This document shows, piece after piece, positions 42,806-51,889 of a stretch of DNA of 64,000 nt. Source of the DNA: CAZBBC01 sp964489835 (GTDB lineage Bacteria; Calditrichota; Calditrichia; JAJRVZ01); assembly GCA_964489835.1 (NCBI GenBank), contig CAZBBC010000008.1:16780-80779 (forward strand). Reading direction: 5' to 3'. Within the stretch, counting starts at the first letter, position 1; each line of letters begins with the position of its first letter. A model generated the notes under the pieces. That model was not told where the DNA came from, did not search any database, and saw nothing but the letters and a program-made list of their open reading frames with translations. The position numbers and the translations under genes are program-made.

Positions 42806-43456
42806 TTATTTTAATAGTAGAGCCAGATTGACCACATCATCGGCCTGGGTGGGAAGTTGCGTTTGTTCACCTTCATCGGTTTCTAAATAGGTATTTAACT
42901 GATGGGTCCAGTTAACCAGGAGACCAAATTCAGGTAATCCGACAAAATCCAACTGCCTCTGGATGGAGACTTCTATACCATTGACAAAACCTGTGCCCAA
43001 ATTTTGCATCTGTGTTACCTGATCCACCTTGAAACCATTAAATTCCCTGTCAGCTGGGGCAAAAGAAATTTCCTGTTGTACATTCGAAAGCGTCTTATTG
43101 AAATAGCCGACAGACATATGGGCGGCCAGACTGGGCGCATAATGTTCCAGGATGATGTCAAAATTTGTGGCTCGTGTTGGATCCAAATCAGAATTACCGG
43201 TCATAGTCAGTCAGATTATAAAATGAATAATAAGCCTTTAGGTTGAATTTGTAACCTAAAGATGGTTTGTATAAGATGGCGTATTGACGCCACCTTTAAA
43301 TTCTTCGGTTTCAGTTGGTGCATCACGATAGTATCGACGACCTACATCGATCGGATTTCCATTGATATCGACATAGGACTCTTCTAGTTCATCATCTTCC
43401 CAATTCCAGTCATTTCGCTTATCTCTTTCCGAGAATGACGATAACAACACCGTCAT
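42806..43456 (-). pseudogene. Frameshifted C-terminal remnant of a TonB-dependent receptor
   Basis: Three fragments in different frames join into one TonB-receptor barrel segment. From 43456 down, the first reads DWNWEDDELEESYVDINGNP and ends GGVNTPSYTNHL. Around 43250-43205 another frame gives GYKFNLKAYYSFYNLTDYD. From 43204 a third frame reads TGNSDLDPTRATNFDIILEH, GYFNKTLSNVQQEISF and GIEVSIQRQLDFVGLPEFG, then ends early at 42806. G-N-x-D-L-x-P-x-x-x-x-N-x-(E/D) is a hallmark of these barrels. The plug, most of the barrel and the final strand are missing. Confidence 0.7.
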
Positions 43457-43560
43457 TGCGAATAACGAAAAATGAGTAGCCTGCTCGCCTACCCTGTAAA
43501 ACGGGGTCTACGACGCGGCGGGACGAAACAATCTCTTGTAGTTATTGGTGTTATGTCAAT
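43457..43560. repeat. Dispersed repeat at the upstream boundary of the TonB-receptor relic
   Basis: Words cgtcattgcgaataacgaa, ctgtaaaacggggtctacgac and gcggcgggacgaaacaatct mark a composite element. Similar words are found at 47560-47581 (inverted ccgcgtcgtagaccc) and 44990 (cgcaatgacg). It abuts the break point of the TonB-receptor remnant. Confidence 0.5.
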
Positions 43561-43623
43561 TTTTACGGATTAAATGTTAGGGGTACTCCAGTTAATATAT
43601 TAAGTACCCATTTCAAACAAAAT

Positions 43624-44799
43624 TCAATTAAGTGTCACTAAATGCATTAAAGTGTAATCACCCCCACTGGTATCATCGCGGTATATTTCAACCTTTACTT
43701 CATCATCGCCGGTGATAATTCTCAAAAAAGTACTTCTGGCAAGATTGGCGTTAACCCGGAAGGTCTTTTGGTAACTCTCCCGTAAAGCCTCATTCTCAGT
43801 AAATTGTTTATAATATATGGAAAGGATATCCAAGGCCGTTTTATCATCAATTTTTTTATAAGAAATTCCGTTGGTCAGATCGGTATAATAGAGGATCTTC
43901 TTGGCCTCATAGGCATTTTCTTCAAAGTAGGCGGCAATCGATTTTTCTTCCCCCAACCCTTTTATTCTTCCGTACTCAATTTTTTCCGATATTCCCTTGA
44001 TAATTAGTGATGGAATGGTTGCCTCGAGCCCCCGGGCATGCCCGACATCTATCTGCCAGAGACCATTAATTTTTGCAACAGAGGCATTGTGTGTATGTCC
44101 GCAAAAATAGGCTTTCACCTTGAATTGACGAAGTAACTGGTGAAATCGAAAGCTACTTTTTGGATATTTATCCAGTGAATCCCCCTGGTGCCGGATGCGT
44201 CCATTATCGATATCCGGTATAGCCACCAGCGGTTCATGACCAAAAATAAAGATATATTTCTTTTTGTTGATCGTTAAATCTTCCTTCAGCCATTTCATTA
44301 ATTCGGGCACGATCTCACCATCAGTTCCTTTATCCGACTGCCCATCATAATATTGATTAAGAACAATAAAGTGATTATCTCCCCAATCAAAAGAATAGGT
44401 TGTCTCCTCACAACCGGGAGGACCTTTCCGCACGATATTTGGAAGAGATGTACCGCCTTCATTATAAGCACGCAGGTATTCTAGATCAGCGTCCGGTTCC
44501 AATTCATGATTTCCAACTACCGGATACCAGGGATATGTTTCACCTAAGACAAGTGAAATAACTTCCCGTATGGCGTACGGTGGATCAATATCTCCCGGGC
44601 TTACCATAAAGGCTCCTTTACCCGCTTTTTTTATCGCTTCACAGGCGCCAAGGAAATATTGTGATGTTCGATATTCCGGCATTGCTTTTTCGCGCATATC
44701 TGCGGCAACGATAAAGGTAAACTCACCGTCATTCTTTTCGCAGCAGTGCGCAAAAAACACACATGATAGTAGTAGTAATAATAATACTCTTTTCTTCAT
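43624..44799 (-). CDS. Lipoprotein metallophosphoesterase (calcineurin-like)
   Basis: The 391-residue protein has a lipoprotein-type leader (MKKRVLLLLLLSCVFFAHCC, Cys at 19 or 20). Metallophosphoesterase motifs follow: VSPGDIDPPYA (GD), PVVGNHELEPD (GNHE), FIFGHEPLVAIP (GHE) and YFCGHTHNASVAKI (GHTH). The first D-x-H is replaced by VAADMREKAMPEYRTSQYF, so one metal ligand is different from the standard. The C-terminal ~100 residues form a beta-rich extension. The ATG at 44799 has a GGTGGGAG site. It lies just upstream of the TonB-receptor relic and may once have been in the same phosphate-ester scavenging unit. Confidence 0.87.
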   Translation of the reverse strand: MKKRVLLLLLLSCVFFAHCCEKNDGEFTFIVAADMREKAMPEYRTSQYFLGACEAIKKAGKGAFMVSPGDIDPPYAIREVISLVLGETYPWYPVVGNHELEPDADLEYLRAYNEGGTSLPNIVRKGPPGCEETTYSFDWGDNHFIVLNQYYDGQSDKGTDGEIVPELMKWLKEDLTINKKKYIFIFGHEPLVAIPDIDNGRIRHQGDSLDKYPKSSFRFHQLLRQFKVKAYFCGHTHNASVAKINGLWQIDVGHARGLEATIPSLIIKGISEKIEYGRIKGLGEEKSIAAYFEENAYEAKKILYYTDLTNGISYKKIDDKTALDILSIYYKQFTENEALRESYQKTFRVNANLARSTFLRIITGDDEVKVEIYRDDTSGGDYTLMHLVTLN

Positions 44800-45222
44800 C
44801 TCCCACCTAATATTTAGTATTAACCCAGTGAATTTATAAACCACAGAGGACACGAAGGAAGCAAATAACAATATTTAAACCATTCAATCATTTTAATAAT
44901 CATTTTCTGATTATGTCCTTAACTCCACAAAAATCCTATAGATTGCTTTCCGCCTCAGCGGATCAGCCGAGGCTGACGCTAACGTTCGCAATGACGATAA
45001 TGAGTTGGTCAGTGCGAATCTCGAATAGTGAATATTTGGCCTGTCATCTGGGAAGGACCTTCTTATGTGATCGTATCATACCGACACTTTAAAAGATCCC
45101 TACGGGATGACAGGAATGCTTTCACATGTGGCGTTTCACGTCTGACGTTTGACGTCTCACTATAAATTTAATTATTCAATATTCTTTCTTTTCTTCGTGA
45201 ACTTCGTGCACTTCGTGGTTGC
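44800..45222. repeat. Repeat-rich intergenic region bounded by inverted arms
   Basis: Outer arms aaaccacagaggacacgaagg (44838-44858) and cttcgtgaacttcgtgcact...ggtt (45193-45220) face each other. Inside are ttgctttccgcctcagcgg (about 44943), an aagatccctacgggatgaca word (about 45095) shared with 27160-27185, and a stutter tract cacgtctgacgtttgacgtc (about 45139). No gene is seen. Confidence 0.6.
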
Positions 45223-46107
45223 TTATCGCTTATAATTCTTTTTAATAAATGCTTCGACCTCCTCCATTTTCCTGAGAATGGGTCCTTCGGCCTCCATTTT
45301 CAGACTGGTGACAGCAGCTGACCAGATAATCGCTTCTTCGGGTGGTGCCGTCAGACGTTTTGCCATATAGGAAGCGATACAGGTGTCACCTCTGCCGCTG
45401 CGGCCGACCATTTCTGCTGGTAAAAATGGCGCTTCAAAATATCGCCCCCCGGCAAAGACAAGAAGCCCATCACGGTGTGTGAGAACAATTTCCTTTGGAC
45501 CCCACCCCTCTAAAATCTGTGCCGCTTTGCGAATATCTTTCTCCCCTGTCAGAAATGCTGCTTCCACCGCATCTGCTTTAAAAACATCAATTAATCCCAG
45601 CACCTGTTTCTTCTCAGGCCAGGGTGCATGAATCAGTCGATTGTCCCAATTAATGATTCTGACAAATCCCTGTGCATCGGCGACAAGATAACCGCTTTTA
45701 ATACGCAGGAATTCAACGACTTTTAAAGGGACTTCGTCACGGATCGAGGCATTGATCAGGAAAGCTTTTGCCTGAATTTTTTCAAACTGATCTACGGTAT
45801 AGGAACCAGCAGTAACAGGGCATGTGAGAATACGCTCGTCCACATTTTCCGTAGGATATTCGAGTCGCATATGTGTCGAAGATGGTGTTACCACAGGATA
45901 TACATCAACACCGATGGCTATAAGTTTATCTACCACATGTTTGTCGTCCTGTGCCAGCCGGGTGACGGCTGCCACTTTAAGACCTGATATGACCGCGGCA
46001 TGGGCGCCATAATTAAATCCGCCGCCATCGACATACCTTGTTCCTGCTGCCGATACGATTGTATCCTTCGTATAATTACCCAGTATTACTATATCGTACA
46101 CACTCAT
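45223..46107 (-). CDS. PfkB-family carbohydrate kinase, Thermotoga TM0415-like (inositol locus kinase)
   Basis: The 294-residue protein has PfkB motifs: an N-terminal VDGGGFNYGAHAAVISGLKV and the C-terminal catalytic signature GRSGRGDTCIASYMAKRL, where the Asp is the base. LVADAQGFVRIINWD, IDVFKADAVEAAFLTG and WSAAVTSLKMEAEGPI closely resemble my recollection of the TM0415 kinase, which lies inside the T. maritima inositol cluster. Its substrate is not established here; myo-inositol or an inositol-derived keto acid are candidates. The start lies 18 bp after the OPA carrier's stop, suggesting one operon. Confidence 0.85.
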   Translation of the reverse strand: MSVYDIVILGNYTKDTIVSAAGTRYVDGGGFNYGAHAAVISGLKVAAVTRLAQDDKHVVDKLIAIGVDVYPVVTPSSTHMRLEYPTENVDERILTCPVTAGSYTVDQFEKIQAKAFLINASIRDEVPLKVVEFLRIKSGYLVADAQGFVRIINWDNRLIHAPWPEKKQVLGLIDVFKADAVEAAFLTGEKDIRKAAQILEGWGPKEIVLTHRDGLLVFAGGRYFEAPFLPAEMVGRSGRGDTCIASYMAKRLTAPPEEAIIWSAAVTSLKMEAEGPILRKMEEVEAFIKKNYKR

Positions 46108-46125
46108 TTCAGTCTCCGTATATAA

Positions 46126-47463
46126 TTAGTCCATGATCTTGGCACGCCATAACGTACTGGCTAAAATTAATGATACTATCGAACCGCCAATCCAGAATAA
46201 AATGGCATTCGTAAAATCATAATGGCGTACACCATCGACCATTGTGGTCCCCTGTCCAATCAGGTAACCACTGATCTGATCCTGCACCCCGGCTGCAAGA
46301 TAACTGAAAACCCCGATAAATCCCATGGCGGCACCGGCTGCATTTTTAGGCGAAATATCGATGGCGAACAACCCTCCCAAGGCCGCCAGCAAACCGCTGA
46401 GCATAAAACCATATAGAAAAAAGGCAGATGTTAGTAATACCGGTTGTCCCGGTGCCGCGAAAAAGATGACCAGAAGGGCGATGATCTCAAGAATTCCAAA
46501 TATGAGTGTCACCGGTGGGCGTTTGGCTTTAAATAGTTTATCGGAGATATATCCATAGGCGACACAACCGATCAGACCGGCAAATGTATTCAGCCCAAGA
46601 ATACTACCAGCTTCAATTAAGGTATAACCCTTAGCCTCCTGGAGATAGAGAATGCCCCAGCTGTTTATGGCATACCGGGTGACGTATATCGTGGCACTTG
46701 ATAATCCCAATATCCAAATAGTTGGTCTTTTTAAAATTGACAGCTGTGCCTGCCAAGTTTTTTCTTCTTTTTTCTCTTCACCGTGGTCATTTTTCCAGTC
46801 TGCAATAGTCGGTAAACCCATGGTCCTTGGTCTGTCCTGTACCAGCAGATAAATAGCGAGAGCAACAAAAATGCATAGTACACCGGGGCCCCAGAAACCG
46901 GCCTGCCAGCCAAAGAAACTGACCAGGGCACCTGATCCAACAAATGTCAAACCTTCTCCAATAGCATGACCGGTACTCCAAAGACCATAAAACCTGCCCC
47001 GTTCTTTATTACTAAACCACTGAGAAAGGGCTACCGCTCCTGTCGGTGCTCCATAACCCTGAAACCAACCATTAAAACACCAGAGAACCACCCATATCCA
47101 GAGCACATCCGTTCTTCCCATAAGCAGATTTACGAATGCCGAGAAAAGTACTCCAAATGCAAAAAATCTTTTTATATTGGCATGATCCGCTAAGAAACCG
47201 TTGGTTAATTTTCCGAAAGCATATCCATAGAATAAGGCAGATCCAATCAATCCAAGATCCTCTGCCGACATAATACCTCCATCGATCAAAGGTTTCTTGA
47301 CAACAGAAAGAGCCAGACGACAGGTATAGGCAATACCATAGCCCACTGTTATCGCCATCATCACCCTGAATCGATGTTTTCTGTAAAGATGATCGACTTC
47401 TTTTTGATCCTCGATTACTGGTTTATCTTCCCCGGTGGTAAAAAAGTGCAAAATTCTGTTCAT
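46126..47463 (-). CDS. MFS transporter, organophosphate:phosphate antiporter (GlpT/UhpT) type
   Basis: The 445-residue protein has 12 hydrophobic segments. The family-specific N-terminus HRFRVMMAITVGYGIAYTCR is followed by SALFYGYAFGKLTNGFLADH, NGWFQGYGAPTGAVALSQWF, a cytoplasmic loop with KNDHGEEKKEEKTWQAQL, and ATIYVTRYAINSWGILYLQE. The position of the two arginines (after helix 1 and in helix 7) matches the OPA phosphate-binding pair. Known members exchange sugar phosphates or glycerol-3-phosphate for phosphate. It sits between a PfkB kinase (18 bp downstream) and a Zn-dehydrogenase. A phosphorylated inositol or uronate derivative is a conceivable substrate, but this is inference. Confidence 0.85.
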   Translation of the reverse strand: MNRILHFFTTGEDKPVIEDQKEVDHLYRKHRFRVMMAITVGYGIAYTCRLALSVVKKPLIDGGIMSAEDLGLIGSALFYGYAFGKLTNGFLADHANIKRFFAFGVLFSAFVNLLMGRTDVLWIWVVLWCFNGWFQGYGAPTGAVALSQWFSNKERGRFYGLWSTGHAIGEGLTFVGSGALVSFFGWQAGFWGPGVLCIFVALAIYLLVQDRPRTMGLPTIADWKNDHGEEKKEEKTWQAQLSILKRPTIWILGLSSATIYVTRYAINSWGILYLQEAKGYTLIEAGSILGLNTFAGLIGCVAYGYISDKLFKAKRPPVTLIFGILEIIALLVIFFAAPGQPVLLTSAFFLYGFMLSGLLAALGGLFAIDISPKNAAGAAMGFIGVFSYLAAGVQDQISGYLIGQGTTMVDGVRHYDFTNAILFWIGGSIVSLILASTLWRAKIMD

Positions 47464-47620
47464 CAGCGTTCCTTCTAACGGGTGAGTTAGAATTTACAGA
47501 GATAATAGATCCACGGATTATCCGTCGCAGCCGGATCCCGTCATAGCCACGTCTGCGCCGCGCCTGCCGCGTCGTAGACCCTTTTTGACACTACCTCGGA
47601 TTAAAATAACTTACAAAGAC
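47464..47620. repeat. Intergenic region with 'gccgcgtcgtagacc' and 'ccacggattatccgtcg' words
   Basis: Fragments of the dispersed families occur here: ccacggattatccgtcgcagcc (about 47511-47532, in parts) and gcgcctgccgcgtcgtagaccc (about 47559-47580). No gene is seen. Confidence 0.5.
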
Positions 47621-48664
47621 TTAGGGTTTCAATACTATTTTCATCGCCTTTTTTGGAATTGGTTTGAGCGTTTTCAGATCCAGGCCCAATTTCTCAAAAG
47701 CATTAACGCCTTCTTCAATACCAAGAGTCTCAGTAAAAAATGGACGAAGGTCTAATTTTCCGGCCCGAAATATTTTTATTGCCGGTAAACAGGTGTTCTG
47801 GCCAATATAAGTACCCAAGATCTTAATCGCTTTTCGAGTAACCGTATTCGGAACCAGCGTTGCCTGGGCACTGGTGTCCATTCCAAAGGCCAGTATCTTG
47901 CCCCCCGGGGTAACATAATTGATCGCATTCTCTAGCTGCGTACCGACCGCATCAATAACGATATCGGCTTTTTCACCTTTTGTAAATTCCAGAACAGATT
48001 CCTCTATATCACATTCATTGGGATTGAAGACAGGAAGACCCAACTGTTTTGCCACTTCAATTCGAAACGGATCAATTTCGGTTACCGCTGCCTGGGCAGC
48101 AACATGTTTTGCCAATGCAGAAAATAAATAGCCGATGGGCCCACAGCCTAAAATTAATACTGAATCCCAAGGCTGCATCTGTACCGTATTCATACCGTTT
48201 AACACGGTTCCCAAGGTCTCCACCTGAGTACCAACAATGTCATCAATTTCCTCAGGTAATTTATAACAGGCATTTTCAGGCACAACACAGTAATCCGCAT
48301 AACCGCCATTTTGAAAAATACCTACGGATTTGTCTTTCAACCACACACACTGGCTGCTAAAACCCATACGACAGGCATCGCACAACCCACAACGAAGACT
48401 GTTATCTATAGCTACCCGATCTCCCACTTTGAGTGTGGTTACTCCTGTACCAACATCCTCCACGCTACCATTGAATTCATGGCCTAAAACCGTATTTTCT
48501 TTATAGGCATGTTTACCTTGTAATATTTTTACATCCGTACCACAAATTCCACAAGCGGCAACTTTTATCAATACTTCATTGGCTTGCGCAACTTCCGGAA
48601 CAGGAATTTGCTCCATGCCAATTTTGCCAATATTCCTGAAAACCAGTGCTTTCATTGTACTCAT
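47621..48664 (-). CDS. Zinc-dependent alcohol dehydrogenase (sorbitol dehydrogenase-like, MDR family)
   Basis: The 347-residue protein has the catalytic zinc site CGICGTD (Cys in the first), the GHEFNGSVEDVGTG motif, the four structural cysteines in CGLCDACRMGFSSQC, and the Rossmann motif LILGCGPIGYLFSALAKH. This is a medium-chain NAD-dependent polyol dehydrogenase. In this locus it may reduce D-tagaturonate or a related uronate, or oxidise another polyol; this is not settled by sequence. It precedes the OPA carrier and PfkB kinase genes and follows the FAD/Fe-S oxidoreductase after a 267-bp repeat-filled gap. Confidence 0.9.
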   Translation of the reverse strand: MSTMKALVFRNIGKIGMEQIPVPEVAQANEVLIKVAACGICGTDVKILQGKHAYKENTVLGHEFNGSVEDVGTGVTTLKVGDRVAIDNSLRCGLCDACRMGFSSQCVWLKDKSVGIFQNGGYADYCVVPENACYKLPEEIDDIVGTQVETLGTVLNGMNTVQMQPWDSVLILGCGPIGYLFSALAKHVAAQAAVTEIDPFRIEVAKQLGLPVFNPNECDIEESVLEFTKGEKADIVIDAVGTQLENAINYVTPGGKILAFGMDTSAQATLVPNTVTRKAIKILGTYIGQNTCLPAIKIFRAGKLDLRPFFTETLGIEEGVNAFEKLGLDLKTLKPIPKKAMKIVLKP

Positions 48665-48718
48665 TTATTCCTCCAGAATTAAACTTTTAAAATATCTATA
48701 TGCATAATTAGCCTAACC

Positions 48719-48830
48719 TATTCATACCGCAGCATATTGCTGCAATCAAAGAAAAAAATAGTCCACGGATTATCCGTCTACGCCGGATCAGGCGAAGACT
48801 GACACGAATTAGCACGGATTAAAACTAAAA
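48719..48830. repeat. ~105-bp dispersed element, copy 2 (inverted)
   Basis: This is the reverse complement of the element at 27343-27451, with about 90% identity by eye. The hairpin here is GCAGCA-TAT-TGCTGC, whose arms differ from copy 1 but stay complementary. The outer words ggattatccgtctacgccgg and gacacgaattagcacgg match. Confidence 0.8.
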
Positions 48831-48931
48831 TAATATTAATTTTTATTTAAAATCTGTGTCAATCCGTGAAATCTGTGGATAAAAAACGCTGCGCCGCTTT
48901 GAGAGACGAATTGACCGAATTTGTAAATTAT

Positions 48932-51784
48932 TCACCTCTCCTGCTGATACGATTGATTCAATAGTACAATCGGATGGATGGTATCAATCCCGGTTCCCTT
49001 GGTGAGCTGTATCTGACAGGTACCACACCCCGATACCAGCGTATCCGGTTTTACTTCATTAATTTGTGAAAATAAAGGTTGACCCATCTTCATGGAAATT
49101 TCATAGTTTTCTTTTTTCATGCCATAAGTTCCGGCAATACCACAACAGCTATCTTCTACATCGATAATATTCAGAGCAGGGATTAATTTTAGCAGATCAA
49201 TGGGCCCATACTCATTTTGCTGGGATTTCAGGTGACACGGTTCATGGTAAACAATTCTTGAGTTCAGTGGAGCGAATTTTCCGGTAAATTCCCCCTGATG
49301 ATAAGCTTTCATCAAAAAATCATGGATATCAACCGATTCTGCGGCAATGGTCCGGAGATCTTTATCATTCGGAAAATAATTATCGTATTCTTTCATAAAG
49401 GCATAACCGCAGGAGGCGCTTGAAAAGATGACAGGTATCTTCTTTTTTGCTAATGGAAGCAGTATTCTGATATTGTAGTCAATATCAGATCGGGCTCCGC
49501 TGATATTTCCATAAGAGATTTTAGCAATATTACAACAACGCCAGGAGGGAATAATTACCTTATAACCGAGTTTCTGCAATAGTTGGACAGTTTGCTGATG
49601 TTCTCCTTCCGGATCACTATACTGGGCGGAACAGCCACTCCATAAGACAACATTCTTGCCATTCCCGGCTTGAAATTTCTCCATTCGTGTTGTCCCGACC
49701 GAAAATCTTGAAAAAAGTGGAAAATCCCGTCGTTTATCAATTCCGGCAATTTTTTCCATTAGGCATCGAATCAATCGAAAGCGTAACACACGGTTACTCA
49801 AAGGAGCGGTTAATGCGGCAATCTTGCTGACAATTTTCCCATTCTGCAGTAATTTTTCGTTTATTTTAAAGGGTCGTTTTTGATGTAATTTCTCTTTTGC
49901 TGCTATCGCCATTCCCGGTATATCAACGCTGGTCGGACAATCAGTCAGGCATTGTCCGCAATTCAAACAGTAATCCATAATTGTAAAGAAGTGATCGGTG
50001 TCGATAGCGTTTAGAGCGGTCTTTCCGGATATGATTCCACGTAAAATATTTGCTTTTGCCCGAGCCGTTGCTTCCTCCTCACCGGTTGCAACAAAAACCG
50101 GACAATATTCACGGCAGGTCCCGCAACCATGACATTTTTCAATTTCTGAACGCCATTTATCCTCATCAAGACGGGAGTCGGTATCAATATATTCATCCGA
50201 TGGCGAATAACGCCAATCGGCATTCCATTTTATTGGTTCCCTGGGTACAATAATATCCGGATTCATAATGCGCGAAGGATCAAAAATATCTTTAATTTCC
50301 CTAAATAGCGGCATTAATTCCGGGAATCGTTTGGGAAGAAAGGGCGAGCGAAGCCGCCCGTCACCGTGCTCTCCGGTTAGGCTGCCGTTATATTGAATAA
50401 CCAGATCGACAAATTCATCCATAAATTTTTCGATCAGCACCATCGTTTTTTCGTCTTTTATATCAATCAAAGGGCGTAAATGAAGGTTTCCATCGCCGGC
50501 ATGTCCATAGATAACATACTTAAAGTCGAATTTTTTCAGCAAAGAACCGGCGTCACGTAAAAAATCAGGAAAAACATCCGGATGAATCGCGGTATCTTCT
50601 ACAAATGGAATCGGTTTATTTTTTCCGTTAATTTTGTTCAGAATAATGGTGGCTGCTTTCCGCAGGGTGAAAATTTTTTCAATTTCAGATTCATTGGTCG
50701 AATAGGCACCTTTCTGTCCAAGTTCCCGTTGATTCACAATCTCGTTAATCGCCTTTTGAAAAGAGTCATGAATGGATTCAACCGTTGTCCCTTCAAATTC
50801 AACAAAAAGTAAATAACGTACACCACTGGGTAAAAATTTACTGAGGTCGGGTTGATATTCGAGGGCAAGCACCATAAACGACTGGTCGACAAACTCTATG
50901 GCTGAGGCACCCAAACGTCGTAAAACCTGAACCGCCTTACCCATATCCTCAAGTTCAGAGAAATAAAGAGAAATGATACCTCTCTCCGGTTTCAGGGGAA
51001 TGATATTCAATAGAGCTTCGGTAAAAACTCCCAAAGTACCCTCACTGCCAACAAACAGTGAGGCCATATTCAACCGTTCTGTTGTAAGAATATCCCATAC
51101 CTGATACCCTGAGGCACTTTTTGTTACCCGGGGACGACTGTTTTTAATTCTATGGGCATAGTTTTTGAAAAGTTCATGAATTTTTTCATAATAGGGCCGG
51201 TGAAAGTCATCCAACCCGGCAATATCTGTGATCGCTATATTTTTAGCCCGAAACAATTTGCCATTGGCCAAAATAACCGACACCTCATCGACATGTTTGT
51301 ACATACTACCATGAAGAATCGTGTGCGGTCCGCCGCTGTTGTTACCTAACATTCCGCCAATCACACAGATATTGCCGCTACTGGGATCCGGGCCGAACTT
51401 ACACCCTTTTTCCTTTATAGCTTTCTGTAACTGGTTTAATACAACCCCAACCCCCACCCTGGCCTGGCTGTCAGAGAGGATATCAATGCATTGAAAATGA
51501 TGAGTTAAATCCAGAATTACTGCTCTTCCCACGGCATTACCGGCCAGACTGGATCCGGCACCTCTGGGCAAAACGGGAATATTATAAGTCTGGCAGATAT
51601 TGACCGCCTGAACAATATCATCCACTGTTTCCGGTATCATCACCGCCAATGGTGTGATATCATAGATGCAGGCCGCCGTACTATACAGTTGTAAGGTGAC
51701 CGGATCCCAGCGAACTTTAGCGTTCAGATTTTCCCTAAAAGCTCTCTGCCAATCTTCCAGAGGATCTTGTATTTGAATCAACAT
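48932..51784 (-). CDS. Fused FAD-linked oxidase and Fe-S/CCG oxidoreductase (GlcD-GlpC type, 950 aa)
   Basis: The N-terminal half is a PCMH FAD domain (VLPRGAGSSLAGNAVGRAVI, GGMLGNNSGGPHTILHGSMY) with an FAD-oxidase C-terminal part containing IEKIFTLRKAATIILNKING and VIYGHAGDGNLHLRPLIDI. At about residue 550 and 610 come two 4Fe-4S clusters, CHGCGTCREYCPV and CLNCGQCLTDCPTS. Two CCG domains follow (LWSGCSAQYSDPEGEH, SCCGIAGTYGMKKENYE, SGCGTCQIQL). Such fusions oxidise 2-hydroxy acids (D-lactate, glycolate) and feed electrons to quinone or other carriers. The natural substrate here may be a hydroxy acid from the inositol/uronate route. It lies between the ABC transporter genes and the Zn-dehydrogenase. 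Confidence 0.93.
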   Translation of the reverse strand: MLIQIQDPLEDWQRAFRENLNAKVRWDPVTLQLYSTAACIYDITPLAVMIPETVDDIVQAVNICQTYNIPVLPRGAGSSLAGNAVGRAVILDLTHHFQCIDILSDSQARVGVGVVLNQLQKAIKEKGCKFGPDPSSGNICVIGGMLGNNSGGPHTILHGSMYKHVDEVSVILANGKLFRAKNIAITDIAGLDDFHRPYYEKIHELFKNYAHRIKNSRPRVTKSASGYQVWDILTTERLNMASLFVGSEGTLGVFTEALLNIIPLKPERGIISLYFSELEDMGKAVQVLRRLGASAIEFVDQSFMVLALEYQPDLSKFLPSGVRYLLFVEFEGTTVESIHDSFQKAINEIVNQRELGQKGAYSTNESEIEKIFTLRKAATIILNKINGKNKPIPFVEDTAIHPDVFPDFLRDAGSLLKKFDFKYVIYGHAGDGNLHLRPLIDIKDEKTMVLIEKFMDEFVDLVIQYNGSLTGEHGDGRLRSPFLPKRFPELMPLFREIKDIFDPSRIMNPDIIVPREPIKWNADWRYSPSDEYIDTDSRLDEDKWRSEIEKCHGCGTCREYCPVFVATGEEEATARAKANILRGIISGKTALNAIDTDHFFTIMDYCLNCGQCLTDCPTSVDIPGMAIAAKEKLHQKRPFKINEKLLQNGKIVSKIAALTAPLSNRVLRFRLIRCLMEKIAGIDKRRDFPLFSRFSVGTTRMEKFQAGNGKNVVLWSGCSAQYSDPEGEHQQTVQLLQKLGYKVIIPSWRCCNIAKISYGNISGARSDIDYNIRILLPLAKKKIPVIFSSASCGYAFMKEYDNYFPNDKDLRTIAAESVDIHDFLMKAYHQGEFTGKFAPLNSRIVYHEPCHLKSQQNEYGPIDLLKLIPALNIIDVEDSCCGIAGTYGMKKENYEISMKMGQPLFSQINEVKPDTLVSGCGTCQIQLTKGTGIDTIHPIVLLNQSYQQER

Positions 51785-51889
51785 ATCGTTTTTATTTCTT
51801 CCAGAGTGGATTTGAACCCGACTTCTATTTTCAATGGATATTTATTATACTTCTCTTTGCCTTTATCTGTTCTAAAAATCATCCGGGTG

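Noticed and set aside
47621..48664. Second copy of IolM
   Set aside because: It is 347 residues, lacks the IolM N-terminal extension and the ...GHSGHGTFP motif, and looks like a general polyol dehydrogenase.
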